From positions 1 through 16,445 of the forward strand of contig CALAMX010000145.1 in assembly GCA_937925755.1 (NCBI GenBank): a stretch of 16,445 bases of DNA. The letters are read 5' to 3'. The notes under the pieces were generated by a model that had not been told where the DNA came from, searched no databases, and saw nothing but the letters and a program-made list of their open reading frames with translations. This document shows positions 6,798 through 15,335 of this stretch, one piece after another (positions within the stretch are counted from its first letter, which is position 1; the number at the start of each line of letters is the position of its first letter). Source of the stretch: an uncultured Burkholderiales bacterium. Its GTDB lineage: Bacteria > Pseudomonadota > Gammaproteobacteria > Burkholderiales > Thiobacillaceae. The translations under genes and the position numbers were made by a program.

Positions 6798-7907
6798 TCA
6801 CCCTGGGGTTTCGCCCGCATCTGCAGCCTGAAAGGCGGCGACGTAATCCGCGAGCCGTCCCGCCTCGATGGCCTCGCGCAACTCGCGCATCAGGCTCTGG
6901 TAATAGTGCAGGTTGTGCAAGGTGTTGAGCCGGCCGGCCAGGCTCTCCCCGGAACGGAACAGGTGGTGCAGATAAGCACGGCTAAAGTTCCGGCACGTGT
7001 AACAATCGCACGCGGGGTCGAGCGGAGCGGTGTCACTGCGGTAGCGCGCATTCTTGATGCGCAGCACGCCGCTGCGGGTGTACAGCACGCCGTGGCGGGC
7101 GTTGCGGGTGGGCAGCACGCAATCGAACAGGTCGATGCCCTGGCTGACGGCATAGACGATGTCCTGTGGGGTGCCCACCCCCATGAGGTAACGCGGGCGC
7201 TCGGCCGGCAGGGCGGGGGCCATGTGGGCGATGATGCGCTGCATGTCGGCCTTGGGTTCGCCTACGGAAAGCCCCCCCAAGGCGTAGCCATCGAAGCCGA
7301 TGTCGATGAGGCCGGCGAGGCTGCGGCGGCGCAGGTCTTCGTACATGCCGCCTTGGACGATGCCGAAGAGGGCATTGGGATTGCCCTCGTGCGCGCGCTT
7401 GGAGCGCTCCGCCCAGCGTAGACTGAGTTCCATGGACAGGCGGGCGCCGTCCCACGTTGCCGGGTAAGGGGTGCACTCGTCGAAGATCATCACCACATCC
7501 GCAGCGAGCACACGCTGGATCTCCATGCTCTTCTCCGGCGTGAGCATGAGCCGCTCGCCATCGAGCGGGGAGGCGAAGCGCACGCCTTCCTCCGTGATCT
7601 TGCGCAGGTGTGTCAGGCTCCAGACCTGGAAACCGCCCGAGTCGGTGAGAATGGCCCCCGTCCAGCCCATGAAACCGTGCAGCCCGCCATGGGCAGCGAT
7701 GACCTCCAGACCGGGGCGTAGCCAAAGGTGAAAGGTGTTGCCCAGCACGATCTGGGCGCCGGTCGCCGCGACCTCGTCGGGAGTCACCGCCTTGACCGCG
7801 CCATAGGTCCCGACCGGCATGAAGGCCGGTGTGTCGACGACGCCGTGAGCGAGATGCAGTCGCCCACGGCGGGCAGCGCCGTCGCGGGCCAGGAGTTCGA
7901 AACGCAC
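6798..7907 (-). CDS. tgt: Queuine tRNA-ribosyltransferase
   Basis: Tgt exchanges the anticodon guanine-34 of tRNAs for Asp, Asn, His and Tyr with preQ1, on the way to queuosine. The 369-residue TIM-barrel enzyme is full length. Asp89 in ILTDSGGFQ is the expected general acid/base, Asp262 in FDCVLPTRNAR the nucleophile, and Cys300, Cys302, Cys305 and His331 (CDCYTC...TLHNLH) the zinc site. After DSGGFQ it reads VWSL where VFSL is common. The start is a GTG without a clear Shine-Dalgarno; no other start codon lies upstream in frame within the 78-base gap. A GATAAT hexamer (7937-7942 on the reverse strand) is a possible -10, but no good -35 accompanies it. queA, its usual upstream neighbour, is replaced here by a GGDEF gene. 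Confidence 0.97.
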   Translation of the reverse strand: MRFELLARDGAARRGRLHLAHGVVDTPAFMPVGTYGAVKAVTPDEVAATGAQIVLGNTFHLWLRPGLEVIAAHGGLHGFMGWTGAILTDSGGFQVWSLTHLRKITEEGVRFASPLDGERLMLTPEKSMEIQRVLAADVVMIFDECTPYPATWDGARLSMELSLRWAERSKRAHEGNPNALFGIVQGGMYEDLRRRSLAGLIDIGFDGYALGGLSVGEPKADMQRIIAHMAPALPAERPRYLMGVGTPQDIVYAVSQGIDLFDCVLPTRNARHGVLYTRSGVLRIKNARYRSDTAPLDPACDCYTCRNFSRAYLHHLFRSGESLAGRLNTLHNLHYYQSLMRELREAIEAGRLADYVAAFQAADAGETPG

Positions 7908-7985
7908 GATCGCGCGATGTCGTTCAAAAGTGCGGCATTATCGCCTGAAGTCTGGCGAATGCGCGCTGCCAAAAAAACGACACCC

Positions 7986-9221
7986 TCAGGTCGCGGTGAT
8001 GGAACCATCGGCCAGGCGGTAGCCGTCCCGCCCTGCCTCCTTGACCGCGTACATCGCACTATCCGCTTTGTGCAGCAATTCCTCTGCTGTCTTCCCATGT
8101 TCTGGGAAGAGGGCAATACCGATGGAGGCGGCCACCCGCACGCTGTGGTCATCGATCTGCACGGGCTGGGTGATCGCCTGGCGGATCTTCTCTGCCACCG
8201 CTATCACCTCCTGTGGCGACTGGACGTCTTCGAGCAGAATGACGAATTCGTCACCGGCCAGACGTCCCACGGTGTCGCTCGCGCGCACGCTTGCCGTCAT
8301 ACGCCGGGCGACCTCGACGAGCAGCAGGTCGCCGGCACGATGACCGTGGGTATCGTTGACGGCCTTGAAACCGTCCAGATCGACGAACATCAGCGCCAGA
8401 GCCTTGCCTTGACGCTTGGCACGGGCGATGGCCTGCTCGAGCAGCCGAGCGATCAGCAAGCGATTGGGCAGGCCCGTGAGCAGGTCGTAGGTCGCCAGGC
8501 GTTCACGCAGCGCGCTGGCCTCATGCACCCGTTTGAAGACGAAATAGACGACGGCAAGGGCAATGAGCAACACCAGTCCAGCCACGGCCAGCAACAGACG
8601 GCGTGCCTCCTGCTGCAGACGGTCGGACTGTGTCCAGATGGCGCGCGCCTGGCGCTGTTGCAGCTCGTAGAGCTCGCTCAAGGTGGACAGGACCGCAGTT
8701 TGCGTCGGCAGCAGTTGCTCATTGAGCAGACGCGTCGCATCGTCACGCGCCCCCTGGTCGAGCAGATCGAGCACCTGCAGATTGATCTGATGAAAGCGAC
8801 GCGAAAGTTCGCCCTGGCGTTCGAGCAATGCCTTCTCTGCCTGATTCAAGGGCAAGCCAAGCAGGCTATGGCGCGCCTGCAAGAAAAGCTCGGCCTGACG
8901 GCCAAAGGCTTCCCGCAAGGCCTCCTGCTCGAACGGATCCGTGGTCATGAACAGCCGCTGCAGCAGCAAGATGCGCTCGCGCCCTGCCGCATGCATGCGT
9001 CCAACCAGATCGAATTTGCGTAGCCCAACCTCGACCACGCTCTTGAGCTGTGAACGCTGATATTCGATCTGACGAAGACTCAGGAACGTCTGCAGCATCA
9101 TCAGCCCGAGAAGAACGGCAAAACCGAGCGCCAGCCAGAAGCGCTCAGCACGGGCCAAGGCTTGGCGCAAAGGCGCATGCCCGGCGTGTGCTACGCCCTC
9201 GGCCATACTCCGCTCCCCCAT
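7986..9221 (-). CDS. Membrane-bound GGDEF protein, putative diguanylate cyclase
   Basis: The protein is predicted to make the second messenger cyclic di-GMP from two GTP. Its 411 residues are arranged as TM1 (about 28-48), a mainly helical periplasmic sensor region of about 160 residues resembling a four-helix bundle, TM2 (about 209-229) and a GGDEF domain (about 238-403). The catalytic loop reads AGDEF (322-326), a conservative variant of GGDEF. The metal-binding motif FVDLDGFK is present, and an RxxD inhibitory site (RASD, 313-316) lies five residues before the loop. No EAL domain follows. Two starts are possible: 9221, preceded by GGAG, and 9206, preceded by GGGGGAG; I give the longer. The sensed signal is unknown. 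It lies 78 bases before tgt on the same strand. Confidence 0.88.
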   Translation of the reverse strand: MGERSMAEGVAHAGHAPLRQALARAERFWLALGFAVLLGLMMLQTFLSLRQIEYQRSQLKSVVEVGLRKFDLVGRMHAAGRERILLLQRLFMTTDPFEQEALREAFGRQAELFLQARHSLLGLPLNQAEKALLERQGELSRRFHQINLQVLDLLDQGARDDATRLLNEQLLPTQTAVLSTLSELYELQQRQARAIWTQSDRLQQEARRLLLAVAGLVLLIALAVVYFVFKRVHEASALRERLATYDLLTGLPNRLLIARLLEQAIARAKRQGKALALMFVDLDGFKAVNDTHGHRAGDLLLVEVARRMTASVRASDTVGRLAGDEFVILLEDVQSPQEVIAVAEKIRQAITQPVQIDDHSVRVAASIGIALFPEHGKTAEELLHKADSAMYAVKEAGRDGYRLADGSITAT

Positions 9222-9561
9222 ATCCCGAAACTCCTATGTCAGGATGACTGCGAGTCACACCTGCCGAGCCCCCCAACTCGGCACAACCGTCCGGAAGCAA
9301 CGAGCGCTACACGCCCGGTGCGTGAGCCGCGAGATCGTCCCCAAGGCCTGGCGAGGGGCCCGAACGCCGCATTCGGCGTGGCTGACATGCGCTGCGCACT
9401 TGTCAAGCCGCGAAGCGGCGGCAAAAGACTGCAGCGCACAACGCAGCCGAGCGCCCGCGCCGTCAATCATGCAAAGTTTTGGCTAAATTCTAGGGGAAAA
9501 CTGGATCACTCGAGCACAGCTACCTGCATTTTACTCGCAGCGGGCCAGAGATCGCCTGCGG
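9222..9561. other. 340-base spacer upstream of the GGDEF gene, no gene seen
   Basis: No credible protein frame is present. Visible structure includes ACGCCG-CATT-CGGCGT (9364-9379), a GAA-triloop hairpin GCCGC-GAA-GCGGC (9407-9419), TGACT-GCG-AGTCA (9245-9257), and an AT-rich island with AGTTTT / AAAACT arms (9475-9480 with 9497-9502). The promoter of the GGDEF gene probably lies here, but I cannot identify a convincing -35/-10 pair. No intrinsic terminator follows the upstream FixH-like gene. Confidence 0.6.
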
Positions 9562-10341
9562 TCAGCGAACCATCAGGGTGTGTTCCAACAGGACCGGGCC
9601 TTGATCTGCCGTGTGCAGACTGAGATAGGCCACCCAACTGCCTGATTGCATCGGCGCAAGGGTTGCGTGATAGCCTGCGCTGCCATTGCCCTCCAGACGC
9701 ACTGCCGGTGGCGCAGGCTGGCCCGGACGTGCGGTGGCAAGGCGGACCTCCACGCCCTCCACGCCGCGTCCATGGCGGTCGTACACATACACCGTCACGG
9801 GCACAGGCCGCTCGGCGCGCACGTCGGTCAGTCCGCTGATCTCCAGTCGCCAGCCGAGGCGGGCGAGACGATCATCCATTTTGCGGTGCTGCGCAATACC
9901 CTTCGCCGCCGCTCGGTCGTGTTCCACCACGCCGGCAAAGCCCGTGTAGACCGGTCTGCCGGAAGTGCCCGGCAGCAGCCAGGCGGCTAGAGCAGGCGGC
10001 AGACCATGGCCAGCGAGGTAGATGAAGCCGCCGTAGAGCACGGTCAACACGGCGAAAAATCCCAGCAAGAGCTTCGGAACCCAGTGGATGGCGCGGGCGT
10101 GCCGCGCCTTGTCGCCGTAGAGCTGATAGAGCAACAGCGCCACGGTCGGATAGGTCACCAGGTGCAGGGTGATGACATCCAACCCGGGCCGGGTGGCGAT
10201 GACGTGCGCGGCGTAGGCCACCGAGGGGATGGCGGCGGCGATCACCGCCGACCAAAAGTTCGACAGCCGCAGCCGGCGGCTCAGCCCATAGAGCATGGCT
10301 GTGATCAGCATGCCACCAAACAGGGAGACGAATAGGCTCAT
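9562..10341 (-). CDS. FixH-domain membrane protein of the cbb3 oxidase cluster
   Basis: The C-terminal about 95 residues (from WRLEISGL near 164) resemble the periplasmic FixH/CcoH beta-sandwich domain, as in RPVPVTVYVYDRHGRGVEGVEVRLATARPG and GYHATLAPMQSGSWVAYLSL. FixH-type proteins help assemble cbb3 oxidases. Unlike the usual roughly 150-170-residue, single-helix form, this 259-residue protein has a membrane part with about four helices (around 3-20, 28-48, 56-74 and 89-110). It overlaps ccoG in an ATGA arrangement, so translation is coupled and a shared role in oxidase or copper maturation is likely. The function of the extra N-terminal helices is unknown. Confidence 0.78.
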   Translation of the reverse strand: MSLFVSLFGGMLITAMLYGLSRRLRLSNFWSAVIAAAIPSVAYAAHVIATRPGLDVITLHLVTYPTVALLLYQLYGDKARHARAIHWVPKLLLGFFAVLTVLYGGFIYLAGHGLPPALAAWLLPGTSGRPVYTGFAGVVEHDRAAAKGIAQHRKMDDRLARLGWRLEISGLTDVRAERPVPVTVYVYDRHGRGVEGVEVRLATARPGQPAPPAVRLEGNGSAGYHATLAPMQSGSWVAYLSLHTADQGPVLLEHTLMVR

Positions 10342-11765
10342 TGGCTCCTACGGGTGAAGAAATGCGCCGTGTCGACCACGGTCTCGCCGCGACGGTTGCG
10401 GATGACGAACTCGAACTCGGTGGTGCGGGCGGCGGTCTCGGGGTCCAGCTTGACACTCGCCTCGATGGTGACACTCTTGCCATTGCGCACCGTGACCTGC
10501 TCGAAGTGACCGAGATCCAGGGCACCGGGTGGCAGGCCGCGCACGCTCACCGTAAAAGTATCCTCGGCGCCGGACAGGTTGGTGACCCGGATCTCATAGC
10601 GGTTACGGATGCTACCGTCGGAGAGGACCACGTAGAGGGGCTGGCGCACCTGCTGGATACTGTGCTCGAAGCCACGCCGGTGCGTAAGGTCATAGATCAT
10701 GAGACCGGTCATCAACACCAACGCAAGCCCATAGCCCATCACCTTGAGCCGCCGCCAGTCCAGCCGCGGCGGAGCAGGCTGCGGCCGCGCCAGATTGACC
10801 TCCGAGTCGTAACGGATGAGGCCGCGCGGGTAGCCCATCTTGTCCATGATCTGATTGCAGGCATCGATGCACAGGCCACAGGCGATGCAGGAATATTGCA
10901 GCCCGTTGCGAATGTCGATGCCCACGGGGCAGACCTGGACACACAGGCCACAGTCGATGCAGTCCCCGTACCCCTTGGCCCGTCGCTCCTCGCGTGTGCG
11001 CAGGCCCGCGCGTGCGGGGGCGCGGCCCGCCGTCCCCTCGCCGCGGCGGCGGTCGTAGTGCACGGTGAGCGTCTCCGGGTCGTACATGGCGCTCTGGAAA
11101 CGCCCATAGGGGCAGATGAACATGCACACGTGCTCACGCAACAGGCCCGCCGCCAGGTAAGTGGTGACAGTCAGGGTCACCACGGCGATGTAGGCGGCGC
11201 TGGCCGCTTCGCCCTGGAAGAAGCGCGTCAGCAGCTCCGGGGCGTAGCCGAAGTAGAGCACGAAGGTCATTGCCGTCCAGAAGGACAGGAGTAGCCAGGC
11301 GAAGCGGGTCGCCCCGACTCTCAGAAGCTTCTCGCGGTTGCTCCAGGGCGCTTTGGCTAGCTTCAGGCGCTGCGGCCGCTCGCCCTGCAGCCAATATTCG
11401 AGCCAGATGAAGGCGTCGGTCCACAGCGTCTGGAAGCAGAAGTATCCGCAGAAAGCACGCCCGACCAGGGCCGTGACGAAGAACAGCAAGGCCGCGGCGA
11501 TGAAGAGGAGAAGCGCGAGCAGGAAGATGTCCTGGGGGAAGATGGTCAGGTCGAAGATGAGGAAGCGGCGGCCCGGGATGTCGAACATGACGGCCTGGGC
11601 GGGCGCATCCGTGCGGTTCCAAGGCAGCCACGGCAGGCCGAAATAAACGGCGAAGCCCAGCAGCAGCACTGCCGTCTTGAAGTTGCGGAATTTACCCTTG
11701 ATCGAGCGGGGCACCACGGTTGCCCGCTTGGCGTAGAGCTGCAGCTCCTGGGTCTGAGAATCCAC
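10338..11765 (-). CDS. ccoG: Cytochrome c oxidase accessory protein CcoG (FixG/RdxA)
   Basis: CcoG is an inner-membrane polyferredoxin; the family is implicated in reducing copper for delivery to cbb3 oxidase. The 475 residues carry several membrane helices, CxxxC motifs at C106/C110 and C214/C218 (CMFICPYGRFQSAMYD), and two ferredoxin-type [4Fe-4S] sites: C269/C272/C275/C279 and C293/C296/C299/C303. The second lacks the usual proline after its last cysteine. The C-terminal portion (about 370-475) is the periplasmic Ig-like FixG domain. The start is GTG without a visible Shine-Dalgarno. It is separated from ccoP by an intrinsic terminator, so it depends on read-through or its own promoter. 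Confidence 0.95.
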   Translation of the reverse strand: MDSQTQELQLYAKRATVVPRSIKGKFRNFKTAVLLLGFAVYFGLPWLPWNRTDAPAQAVMFDIPGRRFLIFDLTIFPQDIFLLALLLFIAAALLFFVTALVGRAFCGYFCFQTLWTDAFIWLEYWLQGERPQRLKLAKAPWSNREKLLRVGATRFAWLLLSFWTAMTFVLYFGYAPELLTRFFQGEAASAAYIAVVTLTVTTYLAAGLLREHVCMFICPYGRFQSAMYDPETLTVHYDRRRGEGTAGRAPARAGLRTREERRAKGYGDCIDCGLCVQVCPVGIDIRNGLQYSCIACGLCIDACNQIMDKMGYPRGLIRYDSEVNLARPQPAPPRLDWRRLKVMGYGLALVLMTGLMIYDLTHRRGFEHSIQQVRQPLYVVLSDGSIRNRYEIRVTNLSGAEDTFTVSVRGLPPGALDLGHFEQVTVRNGKSVTIEASVKLDPETAARTTEFEFVIRNRRGETVVDTAHFFTRRSQ

Positions 11766-11810
11766 GATCTGAATCGCGCGTATGGTCGCGTTACCGTGCG
11801 AGCCGCCAAC

Positions 11811-11835
11811 AAAAAACCCCGGCGCACCGGGGTTT
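11811..11835 (-). terminator. Rho-independent terminator after ccoP
   Basis: On the reverse strand AAACCCCGG and CCGGGGTTT pair across a four-base loop (11814-11835), and the RNA ends in a run of six U (11811-11816). It lies 22 bases after the ccoP stop and closes ccoNOQP. Confidence 0.92.
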
Positions 11836-11857
11836 GCCGTCCAGTGTCAGAATAGGC

Positions 11858-12778
11858 TTACTGGCCGCCACCCAGCTGGTGGACATAGACAGTCAGGACC
11901 TTGATCTGTTCCGGGCTGAGTCGCCCCTCCCAGGATGGCATGTTACCGCGATTGACGCCACCCAGAATGACCTGACGCACCTGGGCGACCTTGGCGGGGA
12001 GATCGGGCGCACCGGGGACGTCGGCCCAGAGCCAGATGCGATCGGTGAGGTTGGCCGAGCCAATGTCCTGCCGGCCTTTGCCGTCGGCGCCGTGGCAGTA
12101 GTAACAGGCTGCCGTGTGGCTGTGGAAAAGCGCCTTGCCCTCAGTGGCCTGCGCTGGATCATGCGGCTCGCCCGACATGGACAGGACGTAATGGGCGAGC
12201 GCGTCGATCTGCGCCCGACTCAGGGCCTCGGCGAAGGGGGGCATGTAGCCGTTCCGGCCCTGCATGATGGTCTCACGAATCTGGTCGAAGGTGCCGCCAT
12301 AGATCCAGTCGTCGTCGGTCAGATTGGGATAGTGACCGATCTTGCCACTGCCGCCGGCCTGGTGACAGCCAGCGCAGTTGTCGGTAAACAGGGCGCGGCC
12401 GGCGGAGCGGACGAAGCCCATCAGCTCTGGGTCCTTGACGATCTGTTCAGGGGGCATCTGGGAGATGCGCTCGTACCAGGGCCGCTGTTGCACGGCCGCC
12501 TCTTGCATCTCACGCAGCAGCTTGGCCCGGGTATTCCAGTGCCAGGTCTCTTCTTGACCCTGGCTGTTGGTGTAGGTGATCGTATTCACCCCGGTGAGGA
12601 AACCCTGACCGATCGGCCAAGAGGGGTAGACCACCCAGTAGACCAGGGCGAAGAGGATGGTCACATAGAAGCCGTAGATCCACCACTGCGGTAGCGGATT
12701 GTTGTACTCCTGCAGGTCGCCGTCCCAGACGTGTCCTGTGGTCTGCGGACCTTTGGGTATTTCTTGTACTTCAGCCAT
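11858..12778 (-). CDS. ccoP: cbb3-type cytochrome c oxidase subunit III, diheme
   Basis: CcoP passes electrons from soluble cytochrome c into the oxidase. The 306-residue protein starts with the typical CcoP N-terminus (TTGHVWDGDLQEYNNPLPQWW), one membrane helix (about 32-54) and two periplasmic cytochrome c domains. Their heme sites are C135-A-G-C138-H139 and C225-Y-Y-C228-H229, with Met179 and Met280 as the likely distal ligands. Its start overlaps the ccoQ stop by eight bases, so the two are translationally coupled, and a terminator follows its stop. Confidence 0.97.
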   Translation of the reverse strand: MAEVQEIPKGPQTTGHVWDGDLQEYNNPLPQWWIYGFYVTILFALVYWVVYPSWPIGQGFLTGVNTITYTNSQGQEETWHWNTRAKLLREMQEAAVQQRPWYERISQMPPEQIVKDPELMGFVRSAGRALFTDNCAGCHQAGGSGKIGHYPNLTDDDWIYGGTFDQIRETIMQGRNGYMPPFAEALSRAQIDALAHYVLSMSGEPHDPAQATEGKALFHSHTAACYYCHGADGKGRQDIGSANLTDRIWLWADVPGAPDLPAKVAQVRQVILGGVNRGNMPSWEGRLSPEQIKVLTVYVHQLGGGQ

Positions 12779-12956
12779 GTCTATCTTCCTTCACGTCGTC
12801 GGCCTCATCCAGGAAGGGGATGTGCTTGTGCTCCTCCAACCGCGCGCCCCGCTTTTTGCTGCCATACACCCACAACACGATCAGGCAGAAGGTCACGAAG
12901 AAGATCAGAAGACCCAGGGATTTCGCGTTCCCCGCATCCGCCAGCCACTCGAGCAT
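12771..12956 (-). CDS. ccoQ: cbb3-type oxidase small subunit CcoQ
   Basis: This 61-residue protein has one membrane helix (about 14-31, LGLLIFFVTFCLIVLWVYG), a basic KKRGARLEE stretch and an acidic tail, the typical FixQ/CcoQ pattern. CcoQ stabilises the assembled cbb3 complex. It lies between ccoO (46-base gap) and ccoP (eight-base overlap), and its position confirms the call despite the short length. No strong Shine-Dalgarno is visible before the ATG. Confidence 0.93.
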   Translation of the reverse strand: MLEWLADAGNAKSLGLLIFFVTFCLIVLWVYGSKKRGARLEEHKHIPFLDEADDVKEDRHG

Positions 12957-13002
12957 ATCAGTCTGCGCCGGACCATACCGGAAGGATCGGGGCCCACGTC
13001 AT

Positions 13003-13749
13003 CTAGCGGAACTTCACCAGCGTCTCGGGCTTGATCTTGCTGAAGTCCACCATGGTACCCAACACTTGCAAATAGGCCACCAGGGCATCCATCTCGCTGA
13101 CGAAGCTGGGATCGCCGTCGTAGTTGCCTGCCCTGACCTGGGCAAGGAGGCTTTCGCGCGCGTTGGGGATGTGCAACTGTGCCGCCATTTCCGGCCCGAA
13201 ATCCTTCACGTTGCGCGCGTACTCCTCCTCGTTGATGGAGTAAGGCACTCCGACCGCGCGCAACGCCCGCATGCGCTGACCGATGTCGGCGTAATCGAGA
13301 CGGTTTTCCATCAACCAGGGATAGTTAGGCATCACCGACTCGGGCACCACCGAACGCGGGGCGATCAGGTGCTGCACATGCCACTCGTTCGAGTACTTGC
13401 CGCCCAAGCGCGCCAAGTCAGGACCCGTGCGTTTGGAGCCCCACTGGAACGGGTGGTCGTACTTGGACTCCACAGCCAGGGAGTAGTGGCCGTAACGAAG
13501 CTGCTCGTCACGGAAAGGGCGCACCATCTGCGAGTGACAGGTGTAGCAGCCTTCGCGGATATAGATGTCCCGCCCCATCTGCTCGAGTGGGGTGTAAGGG
13601 CGGACCCCTTCAACCTTTTCGGTCGTATCTTCGATGAGAAACAGGGGAGCGATTTCGACCAGGCCGCCGATGCTGATGGCCATCATGGTGGCGACCAGCA
13701 ACAGACCCGTGTTGGTCTCCAGGGCCTCGTGCTTGAACTTGAACATCAT
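13003..13749 (-). CDS. ccoO: cbb3-type cytochrome c oxidase subunit II, monoheme
   Basis: CcoO is the monoheme c-type subunit that hands electrons from CcoP to the catalytic subunit. The 248 residues contain one N-terminal membrane anchor (about 15-38) and one heme site C68-Y-T-C71-H72 within REGCYTCHSQMVRPFRDE, a strong subunit II signature. Met140 (PESVMPNYPWL) is the likely second heme ligand. The start is the first of two consecutive ATG codons, preceded by AAGGGG; it begins 14 bases after the ccoN stop. Confidence 0.97.
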   Translation of the reverse strand: MMFKFKHEALETNTGLLLVATMMAISIGGLVEIAPLFLIEDTTEKVEGVRPYTPLEQMGRDIYIREGCYTCHSQMVRPFRDEQLRYGHYSLAVESKYDHPFQWGSKRTGPDLARLGGKYSNEWHVQHLIAPRSVVPESVMPNYPWLMENRLDYADIGQRMRALRAVGVPYSINEEEYARNVKDFGPEMAAQLHIPNARESLLAQVRAGNYDGDPSFVSEMDALVAYLQVLGTMVDFSKIKPETLVKFR

Positions 13750-13763
13750 CCAACCCCTTCCGT

Positions 13764-15209
13764 TCAGGCCGCGGCCACCGTCTGGGCCGGCACGAGGCGG
13801 GCACTACGCACCCCTTGGCGAATGGTCATGAAGCAGTTGTAAGCCATGACCAGCATACCCGTGAGGAAGAAGGCGCCACCGATGGCGCGCATGACGTAGA
13901 AGGGGTGCATGGCGGCCACCGATTCGACGAAGGAGTATTGCAGGTTGCCGTATTCATCGAACGCCCGCCACATGAGCCCTTGCGAGATGCCGGAGATCCA
14001 CATGGCGGTGATGTACAGCAGCACGCCGATGGTGGCGAGCCAGAAGTGCACGTTGACCAGACGCTCGCTGTAGAGTTGGGTGTTCCACAGGCGCGGGATC
14101 ATGTGATAGAGCGACCCGAAGGAGATCATCGCCACCCAGCCAAGCGCCCCCGAGTGCACGTGGCCCACGGTCCAATCGGTGTAATGCGACAGGGCGTTGA
14201 CGTCCTTGAGACTCATCAGCGGACCCTCGAAGGTGGACATGCCGTAGAAAGACAGGGCCACGATCATGAAGCGCATGATCGGATCGGTGCGCAGCTTGTC
14301 CCAGGCTCCAGACAGGGTCATGATGCCGTTGATCATGCCACCCCAGGAGGGAAGCAGCAGCATGATGGAGAAGGTGGCGCCAAGGGTCGAGGTCCAGTCG
14401 GGGATCGCCGTCCAGTGTAGATGGTGAGTGCCCACCCACATGTACATGAAGGACAGGGCCCAGAAGTGGACGATGGACAGCCGATAGGAGTAGATCGGCC
14501 GGCCGGCCTGCTTCGGCACGAAGTAGTACATCATGCCCAGGAAGGCGGCGGTGAGGAAGAAGCCCACCGCATTGTGGCCGTACCACCACTGTGTCATGGC
14601 ATCCTGCGCCCCGGCGAAGAGGCTGTAGGACTTCATGGAGAACAGGCCCACCGGCACGGCCAGGTTGTTGAAGACGTGTAGTAACGCCGTGGCCAGGATG
14701 AAGGCGAGGTAAAACCAGTTCGCCACGTAGATGTGTGGCTGCCTACGGTTCATGAGCGTACCCAGGAAGACTGCCAGATAGGCCACCCAGACGAACAGGA
14801 TGAGCAGGTCGATCGGCCACTCCATCTCGGCGTATTCACGACCCTGTGAGTAACCCAGCATGTAGGACAGGGCCGCCAGCACGATGACCGCCTGCCAACC
14901 CCAGAAGGTGAATGTCGCCAGTCCCGGCGCCCACAGTCGGGTCTGGCAGGTGCGCTGGACGACGTAGTAGGAGGTGGCGAACAGGGCCGAGCCGCCGAAA
15001 CCGAAGATCACGGCGCTGGTGTGCACCGGGCGAAAACGGCCGAAGGTGATGTAGGGGATGTCGAAGTTGAGGAAGGGCCAGGCGAGCTGCGAAGCGATGT
15101 AGACACCGACCGCCATGCCCACCACCGCCCAAACCAAGGACATGACGGCAAATTTTTTGACGATGTCGTAGTCGTATTGCACTGCAACCTGGGATTGACC
15201 TGTCGCCAT
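13764..15209 (-). CDS. ccoN: cbb3-type cytochrome c oxidase catalytic subunit I
   Basis: CcoN is the multi-helix heme-copper subunit that reduces oxygen to water at a heme b3-CuB site, with high oxygen affinity. Counting from the ATG at 15209, the 481 residues include His63 (FRPVHTS) and His352 as probable low-spin heme ligands. His212 (WWYGHNAVGF), His262 and His263 (GTHHLHW) are the CuB ligands, Tyr256 the probable cross-linked tyrosine, and His350 (GHVHSGALGW) the probable heme b3 ligand. The start at 15209 is chosen because AGGAGG (15214-15219) stands four bases before it; the frame continues ten codons further up without such a site. It is the first gene of ccoNOQP. Confidence 0.97.
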   Translation of the reverse strand: MATGQSQVAVQYDYDIVKKFAVMSLVWAVVGMAVGVYIASQLAWPFLNFDIPYITFGRFRPVHTSAVIFGFGGSALFATSYYVVQRTCQTRLWAPGLATFTFWGWQAVIVLAALSYMLGYSQGREYAEMEWPIDLLILFVWVAYLAVFLGTLMNRRQPHIYVANWFYLAFILATALLHVFNNLAVPVGLFSMKSYSLFAGAQDAMTQWWYGHNAVGFFLTAAFLGMMYYFVPKQAGRPIYSYRLSIVHFWALSFMYMWVGTHHLHWTAIPDWTSTLGATFSIMLLLPSWGGMINGIMTLSGAWDKLRTDPIMRFMIVALSFYGMSTFEGPLMSLKDVNALSHYTDWTVGHVHSGALGWVAMISFGSLYHMIPRLWNTQLYSERLVNVHFWLATIGVLLYITAMWISGISQGLMWRAFDEYGNLQYSFVESVAAMHPFYVMRAIGGAFFLTGMLVMAYNCFMTIRQGVRSARLVPAQTVAAA

Positions 15210-15335
15210 GACGCCTCCTGCTCGGGATACTGCGCTCACCTAGACCACGCCGCCCTGCGGCCGCCGTCCAGCTCGGTCGGGGATGCTTCGCCGCTGAGGT
15301 CTGAGCTCGGACAGGACGGTCGGGAAGGACGAGGG

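Noticed and set aside
7937..7942. GATAAT as the -10 of a tgt promoter
   Set aside because: Well placed, but none of the 15-18 base spacings gives a credible -35 and no extended -10 TG is present, so it is mentioned only as a possibility.
7728..9023. 431-codon + strand frame opposite the GGDEF and tgt genes
   Set aside because: It is an antisense shadow of two genes with clear catalytic motifs; its histidine/glutamine-rich translation is typical of reverse-complement GC-rich coding DNA.
11720..12694. 324-codon + strand frame opposite ccoP
   Set aside because: ccoP is unambiguous from its two CxxCH sites; the opposite frame has no recognisable domain.
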